This document shows positions 26,717-35,186 of a stretch of 64,000 bases of DNA, piece by piece. The stretch spans positions 58,576 through 122,575 of the forward strand of contig NZ_WMKZ01000010.1 of the NCBI RefSeq assembly GCF_019024285.1, read 5' to 3'. The stretch comes from Alkalihalobacterium elongatum. Lineage in GTDB: Bacteria > Bacillota > Bacilli > Bacillales > Bacillaceae_F. The notes below the pieces were generated by a model. The model ran no database searches. It was not told the DNA's origin and saw only the letters and a list, made by a program, of their open reading frames with translations. Within the stretch, counting starts at the first letter, position 1, and every line of letters begins with the position of its first letter. The position numbers and the translations under genes are program-made.

Positions 26717-27033
26717 CAATCATCCCCCTATTCTCAAAACTCAGCTGGCGTGTTGTGCTAAATGGCGAAAGGCTTCGTTGCACTCAACTCCAATCTAAAT
26801 TAGTAAGTATGCAACTACTTGTCTTTGTTAATAGCTATTCATCAATTGGACAAATCATGCATCTAAGCCTAGGGAGATTTTTGGGATTTTAATTGCATCA
26901 TTAAATGAACTCTTATTTCTATTTTTATAACAAATTTTAAGAATTTCTCTTTTTTAAGCATCGTCACAACATCACATTGTAATTATCTCTTTTGGAAATA
27001 CTATACAAAGACTTTCCAAAGGAGTACCTCACT

Positions 27034-27759
27034 ATGACACTCGACGCATTTATTATCGGTTTTGCCTTTATTATGATTCACTTACTTGCCAATGAGGTTA
27101 TACCCTCTGACCGTATTAAACGTTTGAAATGGTTTTCGTTTTCGGGAGGGTTAGCTGTATCTTATGTTTTTGTATACGTCCTTCCGACCTTACATAAGGA
27201 ACAAATCGTGGTAAAAAAGTACGGAGATTATTTCACAATGGAATCAGAGCTATACTTCATCGGGCTCATCGGTTTGTTAATTTTTTATGGAATACAAAAG
27301 GTAGTTCGGAAAGCACAGCTTCAGGACAAAACACATAAAGCAAGGACTCTGTTCTGGTTCCAGATAGTATTCTTTGGAATTTATAATATGTTAGTTGCTT
27401 ATACGATCATTTCTCACAATGTACTAGGTATTCAAGCCGTCTTTTATGGCATAGCGGTAGGGCTTCACTTTGTCGCTGTTGCGCATGATTTATGGAGAGA
27501 GTATGCAGATATTTATAATCATGTCGGAAGATACGTGCTAGCTATTGGAATTTTAGCAGGTTGGCTCTTGGGGGTGAAAGTGGAGTTATCTCCACTCATC
27601 GATTCAATTATTTTTGCGTTTATTTCGGGGGCAATGATTTTAAATGTTTTAAAATATGAATTACCACCTGATGATGAAGCCCATTACCTGACGTTTACAA
27701 TCGGTGTCATATCCTACACAACCGTTACAATGTCGTTGAAATTTTTCTTTCAATGGTAA
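27034..27759 (+). CDS. Conserved polytopic membrane protein, unknown function
   Basis: A 241-residue protein with about eight predicted membrane segments. Features include MIHLLANEVIP, FSGGLAVSYVFVYVLPTL, a histidine-containing HFVAVAHDLWREY and FISGAMILNVLKYELPPDDE. The arrangement faintly recalls ZIP metal transporters, but the metal-binding motifs are not clear, so no function is assigned. Start ATG at 27034 after AAAGGAG; upstream codons in frame lack a binding site. Divergent from the ZorA-like gene across 317 bases in which I see only A/T-rich sequence. Confidence 0.65.
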   Translation: MTLDAFIIGFAFIMIHLLANEVIPSDRIKRLKWFSFSGGLAVSYVFVYVLPTLHKEQIVVKKYGDYFTMESELYFIGLIGLLIFYGIQKVVRKAQLQDKTHKARTLFWFQIVFFGIYNMLVAYTIISHNVLGIQAVFYGIAVGLHFVAVAHDLWREYADIYNHVGRYVLAIGILAGWLLGVKVELSPLIDSIIFAFISGAMILNVLKYELPPDDEAHYLTFTIGVISYTTVTMSLKFFFQW

Positions 27760-27815
27760 AGTCCAGTCCATACGAAAGCGCATAGAGAAATTGTCTCTAT
27801 ACCCTGTTTGCTTTT

Positions 27816-28024
27816 CTAGGTCTTCATCTCATAAATTTTCTCTATTTCGTGTGGCTCAAGGTGTGAAAAATCTTCATCTAAATCAATTAATAACGAGTGA
27901 TCGCCATCATTACCTTCTGTAATACTAATATAGACAAAAGATATACCGATAACTACAATAGCAGTTGCAACGAAAGTAATGAATGGTCTTTTTATTAAAA
28001 ACCCAGTATCTACTTCCTTTCCAA
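27816..28024 (-). pseudogene. Small single-pass membrane protein gene with start-proximal frameshift
   Basis: The minus strand has AGGAGTG followed by TTG at 28024, but the frame stops after four codons. One extra A in the AAA run at 28018-28020 would give MEKEVDTGFLIKRPF, then a membrane helix (FVATAIVVIGISFVYI) and an acidic tail to a stop at 27816. The restored product would be about 70 residues, function unknown. Whether the indel is real or an assembly error cannot be told here. Confidence 0.5.
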
Positions 28025-28150
28025 AAAATATTCACTCCTATAATAATAACTGTTTTCCATTATTTTTAACTAATAGACGAAATTTTAAGAAAGTTTACAA
28101 ACTATTACAAATTTACTAAGCTCCTAGTAATATACCTTATCATATGTATA

Positions 28151-28595
28151 CTAATGTCTATTTTCTCGTAATTCCCAAACTAGTTCTTCACTTTCTAGTA
28201 TTTCCAAGTAATTTGTATCGTTAAGGATTGTGTAGGTATCGTTACGTCTTGTAATTTGTGAATTATCCCTAATATGCATTTGATCATCATATAAAGAGAT
28301 CCTAACTGATCGAATAGTTGGGGAAGCGTATTCAGCAGCTCCCATAATGATAATACTGTACATCTCTTTTCCCGAAATACGAGTCTCTTTTAGTTTCACT
28401 CCAGAAAACCCGTCTAACAAATCTTTTATTTCATACTTATCTGCTAACGTTAAGGTTGCGCGATCTTTATACCGCAGAACGTGGACTCTATCGACCTCGT
28501 TTAAATTTATATTTTCTAAAACTACTTCATCAAATGAAGTATATTTCATTTGGTCGATGATAACTAAAGTACTAGCAAATAAACATTTTTCTCAA
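28151..28595 (-). pseudogene. Unknown protein gene, probable frameshift in the first codons
   Basis: The main frame encodes 132 residues from an ATG at 28549 (MKYTSFDEVVLENINLNEVD), but no binding site precedes that ATG. The only one, AAGGGG, serves a TTG at 28595 in another frame. Removing one A from the A5 run at 28586-28590 (minus-strand sense) joins them as a short hydrophobic leader (LFASTLVIIDQ). The body is a beta-rich domain I do not recognise. Confidence 0.5.
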
Positions 28596-28710
28596 TAAAG
28601 ACAGCCCCTTTTTTAACCTTGTATTAAATCATAACATAGCATTGTTTCAGAATTCTCGGTTATGTGAAGATATTTCCAAAACGTAATAGGGTGACTTTAA
28701 ATAGACAACA

Positions 28711-28745
28711 AAGAGGACCTGATGCGATACGATAAGGTCCTCTAA
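28711..28745 (-). terminator. Hairpin between gene sets
   Basis: AGAGGACCT and AGGTCCTCT pair around a loop of about 15 bases. The following T-run is weak, so this is a possible terminator for the proline-rich protein gene. Confidence 0.5.
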
Positions 28746-28866
28746 TCTAAATTTCGCACATTTTAATTCAGTTTACTTTTTACATTTTACTTTTGTGTAT
28801 TAATAATGATACGTGCATATAGTTAGTTATAATTTTTCAAGCTGCTTATATCACCATGTTTCAAAT

Positions 28867-29343
28867 CTACACGCATTGGAATGAAGAGATACGTCTTAGA
28901 TCGATGCCGAAGTATACCCAGTTCCATCCAGTCCAACGCCATCCTGCTACCGATGTTCGTCCGACAAACGTTGGAAAATACCAGAAGCGTTCTCTATTCG
29001 TTAACCATACAAATGTGTAGCGGAATAAACAACCACGAATCGCGCCTGGATCTACTGCAAATGCTGCAATTTCGGGTTCTGCTGGTGTAAATGCTGGTGG
29101 TGGTCCTGATGGCGGCCCTGCTTGACCTGGTCCCGCTGGCGGTCCTGGTGGTGGTCCAAAAGGCGGTACCCCTGGAGGTCCTGGTGGTCTTCCTGGAGGT
29201 CCAAACAACCCAGTAACCCCTCCTACAAAAGGTCCCCAAACTTGAAACTGTCTTTGCATATCGTAATCTCCAGCCATATTATACTGTTGCATATACTGCC
29301 CATAATTTGGATCTACAGCATAACTATAATCATATGGATACAA
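28867..29343 (-). CDS. Proline/glycine-rich protein, likely spore-surface
   Basis: A 158-residue protein with three parts: a Tyr/Gln-rich N-terminus (YPYDYSYAVDPNYGQYMQQ), a collagen-like centre of GPP/GPPG repeats at about residues 45-85, and an aromatic C-terminus (GCLFRYTFVWLTNRERFWYF, then VAGWRWTGWNWVYFGIDLRR). The start is TTG at 29343, because GAGGGAGG lies seven bases upstream; an ATG further up is not preceded by a site. The composition resembles Bacillus spore coat or exosporium proteins. It follows a PepSY-like gene that has a sigma-K-like promoter. Confidence 0.65.
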   Translation of the reverse strand: MYPYDYSYAVDPNYGQYMQQYNMAGDYDMQRQFQVWGPFVGGVTGLFGPPGRPPGPPGVPPFGPPPGPPAGPGQAGPPSGPPPAFTPAEPEIAAFAVDPGAIRGCLFRYTFVWLTNRERFWYFPTFVGRTSVAGWRWTGWNWVYFGIDLRRISSFQCV

Positions 29344-29439
29344 TGTAAAGCCTCCCTCATCATAGGTGTTTATCATCTAGGTCAATATCATCCTATGCAG
29401 GCAAAAGCACAAAACATCTTGTACATCTATAAATGGGCG

Positions 29440-29691
29440 TTAGTCAAGTTCTACCTTTAGAATTTTCCCTGTATATACATCTACTTCAACCTCATATTTA
29501 AAACCTAGTGGTGTAATGATTTCAATCTCATAAACTAAAAAGCCGTTTTCAATTTCTAATTCGACCTCTACTACTTGACCAGGTACTTTATTTAGTGCGA
29601 TTTGTATTGCTTCTATTACTGTTATTCTGCCGTGCCCCATGGTTTGATAATATGGTGGATAATAACTCCAATTATACGAATTGCTAAACAT
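29440..29691 (-). CDS. PepSY-like small protein
   Basis: An 83-residue protein: an aromatic N-terminus (MFSNSYNWSYYPPYYQTMGH), then a PepSY-like fold (ITVIEAIQIALNKVPGQVVE, YEIEIITPLGFKYEVEVDVY, TGKILKVELD). It has no signal peptide. PepSY domains often inhibit proteases. ATG after AGGTGAG. A sigma-K-like promoter lies 40-70 bases upstream, and the proline-rich gene follows 97 bases downstream, so both may be made in the mother cell late in sporulation. Confidence 0.7.
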   Translation of the reverse strand: MFSNSYNWSYYPPYYQTMGHGRITVIEAIQIALNKVPGQVVEVELEIENGFLVYEIEIITPLGFKYEVEVDVYTGKILKVELD

Positions 29692-29732
29692 TTAGCTCAC
29701 CTAACTCATTCTTTAAAATTGTAATTCAATTT

Positions 29733-29759
29733 TATTTTATGCGTATACCTATCATCGGT
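29733..29759 (-). promoter_or_regulatory. Sigma-K-type sporulation promoter
   Basis: On the minus strand AC, 16 bases, then CATAAAATA matches the sigma-K consensus AC-N16/17-CATANNNTA. It is about 42 bases upstream of the PepSY-like gene start. Confidence 0.5.
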
Positions 29760-29914
29760 ACTAAACCGTAGATAAAATAGGCATTGCTTGGGTACTGAAC
29801 CATAAATGTGATGGATAGGCTCCATCTCTCGTTATTCTCAATAAAATATAATGTTTCCTTAGGATCATCTGATCATCATTAAACTGAGATTTATATTGAG
29901 GAAGGAGGGGAAAA

Positions 29915-30391
29915 ATGTCATCATTCACTCCAGAAAAGTTGTCCGTGAAATTCATCCCGCCTGCGAATTCAATAAAACCAATTGAAGGCAGAAGATATAC
30001 ACTCACTCATTCTGACATTACAGGTGAACTATTTTTAGATATTGGTTTTGTTTACAATTACGAAGCGATTGACCCTGAAATGCGTGATGAGGTGTTGGCA
30101 CAATGGGAACATGATAGACGTGGGCATTTTAAATTAATAGGTCAAGCGTATGTAGACGGAGGGGAATTTAGCAAGGAGGTTTCTAGATTTAGGTTCGATA
30201 TTTTTAACAAAGAAATGCTTACTGCTCTAAAAGGGATGGTATATGGAGATCAGCGTTTTTTTGTTTATTATCCGAGTTTACTTAATGCCCCCATTTATAT
30301 TTTTTACGAATCTAGTTATCCAGAATTTAACCGAGTCCTATATTTTGGCACACCTAGGCAAATTTTAAATCGTATTTACAATAGATATTAA
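29915..30391 (+). CDS. Staygreen-family protein
   Basis: A 158-residue protein with the staygreen (SGR) family pattern: FTPEKLSVKFIPPAN, RRYTLTHSDITGELFLDIG, RDEVLAQWEHDRRGHFKLIG and HVYVDGG-like QAYVDGGEF, ending FGTPRQILNRIY. Plant SGR removes magnesium from chlorophyll. Bacillus has no chlorophyll; homologues are scattered in Firmicutes, with unknown natural substrate. Strong start (GGAAGGAGGGG). Divergent from the PepSY-like gene and monocistronic, ended by the hairpin at 30492-30538. Confidence 0.85.
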   Translation: MSSFTPEKLSVKFIPPANSIKPIEGRRYTLTHSDITGELFLDIGFVYNYEAIDPEMRDEVLAQWEHDRRGHFKLIGQAYVDGGEFSKEVSRFRFDIFNKEMLTALKGMVYGDQRFFVYYPSLLNAPIYIFYESSYPEFNRVLYFGTPRQILNRIYNRY

Positions 30392-30491
30392 TAACAGGAC
30401 AAAAAGTTAATAAACTAAATATTGAACTAAAAGGCATTCCCTTAGTGTTAAGGCCCAATAGATAAAATAACAACTTTTAAGAAAAGGACAT

Positions 30492-30538
30492 TAAAAAGGT
30501 ACGCTGTCCATATCACTCGTATCAACGTACCTTTTTTC
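30492..30538. terminator. Bidirectional terminator between staygreen and CysJ-like genes
   Basis: AAAAAGGTACG and CGTACCTTTTTT pair around a 23-base loop between the two converging genes. Confidence 0.8.
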
Positions 30539-30587
30539 TTATTTCGTATTTAAGAGGACAAGTGGGTATAAGCACCACTTATTTTTA

Positions 30588-31760
30588 TTAATATACATCA
30601 CGTTGGTAACGTTTTTCCTTCTGCATTGTGTTTAAATATTCCACAGCTGAATCACGGGTCATTTTGCCTTCTTTTTCAATAATGTCAATTAGCATGTTGT
30701 GCACGTCTTTTGCCATATATTGTTTATCTCCACAAACGTAGAAGTATGCTCCGTTTTCGAGCCATTCAAACAATTCTTTACTATGTTCTTGCATCTTATG
30801 TTGTACATACACTTTCTCATCTGAATCACGAGAGAATGCTGCATCTAGTTTCGTTAGTACCCCGTCTTTTTGATACTGCTCTAGCTCATCTTTATAAAGA
30901 AAATCAGTTGCTGAATGCTGGTCTCCGAAGAATAACCATGATCTGCCTGATCCTTTTTTTACTGAAAGCTCTTCGATAAATGAACGGAATGGCGCGATTC
31001 CTGTTCCAGGACCAATCATGATAACATCTGTATCATTAGTCTCTGGAAGGTTGAAATGTTTATTTACTTGAATAAATACTGGAAGTGTATCACCTTCATG
31101 AAGACGTTCTGCACATTGAACAGAGCATACACCCTTTCGTTCACGTCCATGAGCTGTGTAGCGCACAGCACCAATCGTTAAGTGTACTTGACCAGGATGA
31201 GCTGCAAAACTACTTGCAATTGAATAAAGGCGCGGTGGCATCTTTCTTAAAAGTGACACGATCTCTTGTGCAGTTGCATTCCACGGACCAAAATCACGTA
31301 ACAAATCAAGTAAGTCACGACCTTCTATATATGCTTTCATTTGCGTTACGTTTTCAGGAAGTACAAGATTACGTAACTCTTCGTTTTCAGTCAATTCTGC
31401 TGCTTGTTGTAACACTTTTTTTGTTAATAATGTAATTTCAAAGTGACTCGTTAAAGCATCCTTAAGTGGTAATGTGTCACCTTGTTTATTGATGACTACA
31501 GGTTTTTCACCATCTTCTTTTAATTCTTCTAGCAGTTCAGCAACTAACTCTGGATCGTTTTCAGGAAGGATCCCAAGGCAATCTCCTGGCACATAAGAAA
31601 GTCCAGAACCTTCTAATGACAATTCAATATGGCGTGTTTCCTTACTTGATCCTGGCCCATTTAAATTTTTATTTTCGAGTACTTTTGCTTGAAATGGATT
31701 AGTTCTTGAATACACGTTTGCTACTCCCTTTTTCTCTTTCTTTTCTTCTGTATATTGCAC
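30588..31760 (-). CDS. CysJ-like flavoprotein reductase lacking the flavodoxin domain
   Basis: A FAD/NADPH oxidoreductase related to the C-terminal two thirds of sulfite reductase alpha (CysJ). It has the FAD-binding connection (GSGLSYVPGDCLGILPEN, PPRLYSIASSF, VCSVQCAERL) and the NADPH domain (IMIGPGTGIAPFRSFIEE, WLFFGDQHSATDFLY, FYVCGDKQYMAKDV). Full CysJ is about 600 residues with an N-terminal flavodoxin; here only 390 remain, and no flavodoxin fragment is seen upstream. No CysI is adjacent, so the acceptor is unknown. Start GTG at 31760 (after GGGGTG), or GTG at 31769. Confidence 0.82.
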   Translation of the reverse strand: MQYTEEKKEKKGVANVYSRTNPFQAKVLENKNLNGPGSSKETRHIELSLEGSGLSYVPGDCLGILPENDPELVAELLEELKEDGEKPVVINKQGDTLPLKDALTSHFEITLLTKKVLQQAAELTENEELRNLVLPENVTQMKAYIEGRDLLDLLRDFGPWNATAQEIVSLLRKMPPRLYSIASSFAAHPGQVHLTIGAVRYTAHGRERKGVCSVQCAERLHEGDTLPVFIQVNKHFNLPETNDTDVIMIGPGTGIAPFRSFIEELSVKKGSGRSWLFFGDQHSATDFLYKDELEQYQKDGVLTKLDAAFSRDSDEKVYVQHKMQEHSKELFEWLENGAYFYVCGDKQYMAKDVHNMLIDIIEKEGKMTRDSAVEYLNTMQKEKRYQRDVY

Positions 31761-31769
31761 AATACTCAC

Positions 31770-32383
31770 CCCACAATATTGATAAAACGTTTACACTCCA
31801 TTATTATATAGTATTTAGTTATATACTTAAATTTAATTGTATCATTTTTAGTAAATACCTGTGGTAGTAAAATAAAAATATATTTGTACATCAAAGGTTT
31901 TCCTGTTTTCTTCCTTATTATTATTAAATGATGGGTAGCCTCGATTGTGACTACAAAACGAATTTTTTGGAAGAACGTTCTACACTGAAGATAACATAGA
32001 ATGGAAAATAACGGTGTGTTTTTTATCACATTACCATTTAAAGAACACGAAAATGATGTATTTTCTCTTTAACACAGTACAAACTATTTGTAACTACATT
32101 CTGACATTCATTAAATATAGACATTAAAAAATTAAAAGACCTTGTATTGCAAGCTAATATTCCTACAGAACCTCTTCTCTTAATTTATTTCTTTACCTCT
32201 AGTTTCCCTCTCTTGTGGAACGTATTTTCTAGTTATTACTGTGTTTTTCACTACCTCAACTAGAAATTTAATTTAATAAAAGTGATTGCGTCTAGCCTTT
32301 CTTTGTTTAAAATAGATGTAGGTACTTTAATTAAGTTATTTGATACAAAACAAGATATTGGGAAATGAAAGGAAAGAAAAGCA
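31770..32383. other. Gene-free region with an FNR-like palindrome
   Basis: No supported gene. At 32015-32030 TGTGTTTTTTATCACA matches the FNR/CRP-type site TGTGA-N6-TCACA with one mismatch, about 255 bases upstream of the CysJ-like gene. The remainder is AT-rich without recognised signals. Confidence 0.5.
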
Positions 32384-32677
32384 ATGATAAAAAAGTCAGA
32401 TATCCACGAAAGGTTAGCTTCATTGATCGGACAAGAATTAACGAACGAAAACCTTCATAATGCATTATTCTGTGATGAAAAACATCAAAAAATACGACGT
32501 CGTGTTAGTAATGGTACACACACGTACATAACATACAAAATTAGAAACAATAGTAATCAGCCTGTGGTAGACCTATCGATTTCAGGTACACCGAACACGT
32601 ATAGATTAGCTCTTGAAGAAAAGGACGGCAAGCTAATTATCCAGTCTGAACCGAGAATTAATTTTTCAGTTTTGTGA
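32384..32677 (+). CDS. Small protein of unknown function
   Basis: A soluble 97-residue protein starting MIKKSDIHERLASLIGQELT, with a conserved-looking FCDEKHQKIRRRVSNGTHTY. No domain recognised. ATG after AAAGGAAAG; ends before a clear terminator at 32749. Confidence 0.6.
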   Translation: MIKKSDIHERLASLIGQELTNENLHNALFCDEKHQKIRRRVSNGTHTYITYKIRNNSNQPVVDLSISGTPNTYRLALEEKDGKLIIQSEPRINFSVL

Positions 32678-32748
32678 TCCTTTTAATTTAGGATGGTTTG
32701 CATAAAAGAAGTATTTCACATACGGATAATTACAACCACAGCCCAAAA

Positions 32749-32785
32749 AAGACACCTACAGTTAGGAAGTTGTAGGTGTCTTTGA
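32749..32785. terminator. Bidirectional terminator
   Basis: The perfect 10-base stem GACACCTACA / TGTAGGTGTC with a 10-base loop and T-rich tails on both strands serves the small plus-strand gene and the sodium channel gene. Confidence 0.9.
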
Positions 32786-32798
32786 TTTTAGATATTCT

Positions 32799-33662
32799 TT
32801 ATTGATTAACCCTATTATTTCTTTCCATCAACATTTCCTTAATCTCTTGAATGTCCTGTTTTAGTTCCTGGTTCTCTTTATACAAGCGTTCCATCTGCTC
32901 TTCTCGCTTCGCATCATCGTCCTGACCTAAGTAACTTAAGATTACAGCAACTACAAGATTCAGGATAACTAATGCTCCAATGATGATAAATGATACAAAA
33001 TAAACCCAAGCCCATGGGACTTCATTTATAATCGGTCTTGCTACCTGACTCGCCCATGATTCAAATGTAACAACCTGCATTAAAGTAAATAGTGCCGTGT
33101 GGAAGCTCCCGAAAAATTCATATGGAAGAACATCACTAAAGAACGTTGTCCCTATAATCGCATAAATTGAAAATAATAAGATCGATAAGCCCAAAATTCC
33201 CGTTAGTGCTGGGATGGATTTCATTAGCGAATCAATGATTTTTCTTAATGCTGGAATAGCTGGGATCATTCGTATCAAACGTAATACTCGAATTAGCCTC
33301 AATACACTTACAAATGGCGTTGAGTAAAAAACTAAACTGGCGACAACTATACTAAAATCAAAAATATTCCACCTATCCAAAAAGTACCCTCTAAAGCCAA
33401 GACCAATGAGTTTAATAATTAACTCAATAACAAAAATCCAAACAATGATTTTATCTATTGCTATTAATAAACTATTACCTGTTAAATAGGTTTCGGTAAC
33501 AATAATAAGTCCATTTAATAGGATTATTCCAATAACAATCGGTTGAAAATATTTATGCTCGACTAATTGTCTAAAGGTTTCTCTCAAAGAACGATTATGA
33601 CGATTTACTTCTTCGTTGTTTTTTAATTCCATCTTTATCAACCACGATTCCTTTCTATCCAT
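32799..33662 (-). CDS. NaChBac-type voltage-gated sodium channel
   Basis: A one-domain six-helix voltage-gated channel that forms homotetramers. S1-S3 lie in about residues 40-115. S4 (119-141) has regularly spaced arginines in LRLIRVLRLIRMI. S5, pore helix and S6 follow. The selectivity filter reads TFESWAS (199-205), where NaChBac has TLESWAS; the key Glu, Ser and Trp are kept. A C-terminal coiled coil (about 245-287) is typical. In alkaliphilic bacilli such channels serve sodium re-entry, pH homeostasis and motility. The start ATG at 33662 has GGAG six bases upstream. Confidence 0.93.
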   Translation of the reverse strand: MDRKESWLIKMELKNNEEVNRHNRSLRETFRQLVEHKYFQPIVIGIILLNGLIIVTETYLTGNSLLIAIDKIIVWIFVIELIIKLIGLGFRGYFLDRWNIFDFSIVVASLVFYSTPFVSVLRLIRVLRLIRMIPAIPALRKIIDSLMKSIPALTGILGLSILLFSIYAIIGTTFFSDVLPYEFFGSFHTALFTLMQVVTFESWASQVARPIINEVPWAWVYFVSFIIIGALVILNLVVAVILSYLGQDDDAKREEQMERLYKENQELKQDIQEIKEMLMERNNRVNQ

Positions 33663-33785
33663 TTTCTGCTCCAACTCTATTATTATACCAGTTTTTAACC
33701 ATAGAAATATAGTAAACTAAACACTTCATAGTTGCTTTGTGGTGACAACTTTATGAACTTGATATTTAGCAATGTCTATTGTACT

Positions 33786-33821
33786 AAAAAAAGCTCAATA
33801 ACGGATATCCGTCCTTGAGCA
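33786..33821 (-). terminator. Intrinsic terminator after the M50 protease gene
   Basis: GCTCAAGGACGGATATCCG folds back with TTGAGC arms, followed by seven T residues on the minus strand. It closes the HD-GYP / peptide / M50 unit. Confidence 0.85.
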
Positions 33822-33831
33822 TTTCGTTCTA

Positions 33832-35013
33832 TTAGTAATTCTCCGCGCGATTTTTTTTCCATGAATACATTAACAACCCAAGTATTAAAAGCGACTGCCC
33901 TGTAAATACAGTTGCATCCCAGAAAACAGGATCATTAATCGGCTCAAGGAAGCCTGGCAATACTCTTATATATGCATGAATGGTTTGTGGAATAAAATAA
34001 AAGATAAATAAACAACACGTTAATAGGATACCAGTTATATAAAAAATAGAATAAAACTTAATTACTTTGTCTTCACCTTCAAAGGCTTCTGTTGTAGAAG
34101 AACCTTTGATAAACGGTAGCCATTTGCGTAAACGTTCTCTTCCATTTTCCATTACATTATAACAGCCAGTAAAATTCTCAAAGAAATAATATAAATCAGT
34201 CTTCATATAGAAGCAACATTGATAAATCGTTCGAATGAACACATCAAGTACAACTAGTCCTAGTATCCCTAATACTATTCCATGACCCACATCGAAAAAG
34301 AGCTGCAAACTTAATGCAATAAAAAGCAATAACTGATCAAAACACATACCACCAAAGTACAGAATATTTCTTTGTTTCGATGACAGCTTCCACGCTGGTG
34401 TTAAATCAGTTTCGAATACGACTAGGAATAATCGGTGCCCCACCCCTAACTTTGCAGGTAGGTTATAGGATCGAACCGCTAAAATATGTCCAAATTCATG
34501 GATTAAAACAAGGACTAATGATACACCCATATATAATAATAAGCTAGGCATAACGGTCTCAAAAATAAATACATCCTTATAGCTAGGAAAGAGCTGTGGA
34601 TTTAAAATGAAAAATAATAGATTAAGAGTAAATAAGACTGCATATATCTTATTCGTAAATTTATTAAAAAAGAAGCGACCTACAAACGTAGGGATCCACG
34701 TGAAACCCTTCTCTATGTAACGGTTCTCCTGAATTTCAATCGTTTCCCCGTCCACTTCTTTAACTAGATTTAATTCGAGAAGCTGCGCCACAAAATCGAC
34801 CATATCAATCGTTTCATTTGGGTATTGTGTTTTTAACTGTACCTCAATTTGTTCAAGGGAAACACCTTGATTAATCAATTCAATGGCATCAATACAAACT
34901 TGCGGCATTTCAAAAAAATCTCCAGAAGACACATCTTCTACAATATAATGTTTTTGATCTTTACGGATATATAATGGTTGTAATGTTAGTTGAGTTTGCA
35001 ATGTTAGATTCAT
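33832..35013 (-). CDS. M50-family membrane metalloprotease with PqqD-like N-terminus
   Basis: A polytopic membrane protein likely to process or export a small peptide. Residues 1-95 resemble the PqqD/RRE fold used to bind RiPP precursors (QPLYIRKDQKHYIVEDVSSG, FFEMPQVCIDAIELINQG, ending in LNLVKEVDGE). Membrane helices start near 120. The zinc site IHEFGHILAV (172-176 core) lies in the second helix, with several helices after it. This layout is like YydH/site-2-protease-type proteins found with bacteriocin or pheromone genes. ATG after AAAGGAATGG. The 22-codon peptide gene lies 69 bases upstream with a hairpin between. Confidence 0.82.
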   Translation of the reverse strand: MNLTLQTQLTLQPLYIRKDQKHYIVEDVSSGDFFEMPQVCIDAIELINQGVSLEQIEVQLKTQYPNETIDMVDFVAQLLELNLVKEVDGETIEIQENRYIEKGFTWIPTFVGRFFFNKFTNKIYAVLFTLNLLFFILNPQLFPSYKDVFIFETVMPSLLLYMGVSLVLVLIHEFGHILAVRSYNLPAKLGVGHRLFLVVFETDLTPAWKLSSKQRNILYFGGMCFDQLLLFIALSLQLFFDVGHGIVLGILGLVVLDVFIRTIYQCCFYMKTDLYYFFENFTGCYNVMENGRERLRKWLPFIKGSSTTEAFEGEDKVIKFYSIFYITGILLTCCLFIFYFIPQTIHAYIRVLPGFLEPINDPVFWDATVFTGQSLLILGLLMYSWKKNRAENY

Positions 35014-35043
35014 ATATATACCATTCCTTTGGAGAAATTAAAT

Positions 35044-35071
35044 AAGGATGCTCGAGTTTTCCAGCATCCTT
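35044..35071 (-). terminator. Attenuator hairpin between peptide gene and M50 gene
   Basis: AAGGATGCT and AGCATCCTT form a 9-base stem with a 10-base loop, 12 bases past the peptide stop and about 30 bases before the M50 start. Only a weak T-run follows, so it probably ends some transcripts and stabilises the peptide mRNA, giving more peptide than enzyme. Confidence 0.7.
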
Positions 35072-35082
35072 TGCCTAAATGA

Positions 35083-35151
35083 TTATGGGCGTCCAAAGTA
35101 AGTGCACCACCAGCAAGTTAATTTGATCTTTTTTAGTTTGCGAATTTTCAT
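35083..35151 (-). CDS. 22-residue CWWC peptide gene (putative modified/processed peptide precursor)
   Basis: A tiny gene with a textbook ribosome binding site (AAGGAGGTG, about 7 bases before ATG). The peptide has a basic first half (MKIRKLKKIKL) and an aromatic, cysteine-containing tail TCWWCTYFGRP. It lies in the 170 bases between the HD-GYP and M50 genes, same strand, about 30 bases after the HD-GYP stop. A hairpin separates it from the M50 gene. Basic leader plus C-terminal core, an adjacent PqqD-like fold and a membrane protease are the marks of a RiPP or secreted signalling peptide. No radical SAM, cyclodehydratase or ABC exporter is next to it. I do not recognise the family. Confidence 0.7.
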   Translation of the reverse strand: MKIRKLKKIKLTCWWCTYFGRP

Positions 35152-35186
35152 ATAGACTCACCTCCTTAGTTAGTACTTTCTATGCT

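Noticed and set aside
31766..32029. 87-codon frame upstream of the CysJ-like gene, as a flavodoxin domain
   Set aside because: It shows no flavodoxin motif (no FMN phosphate loop) and no binding site.
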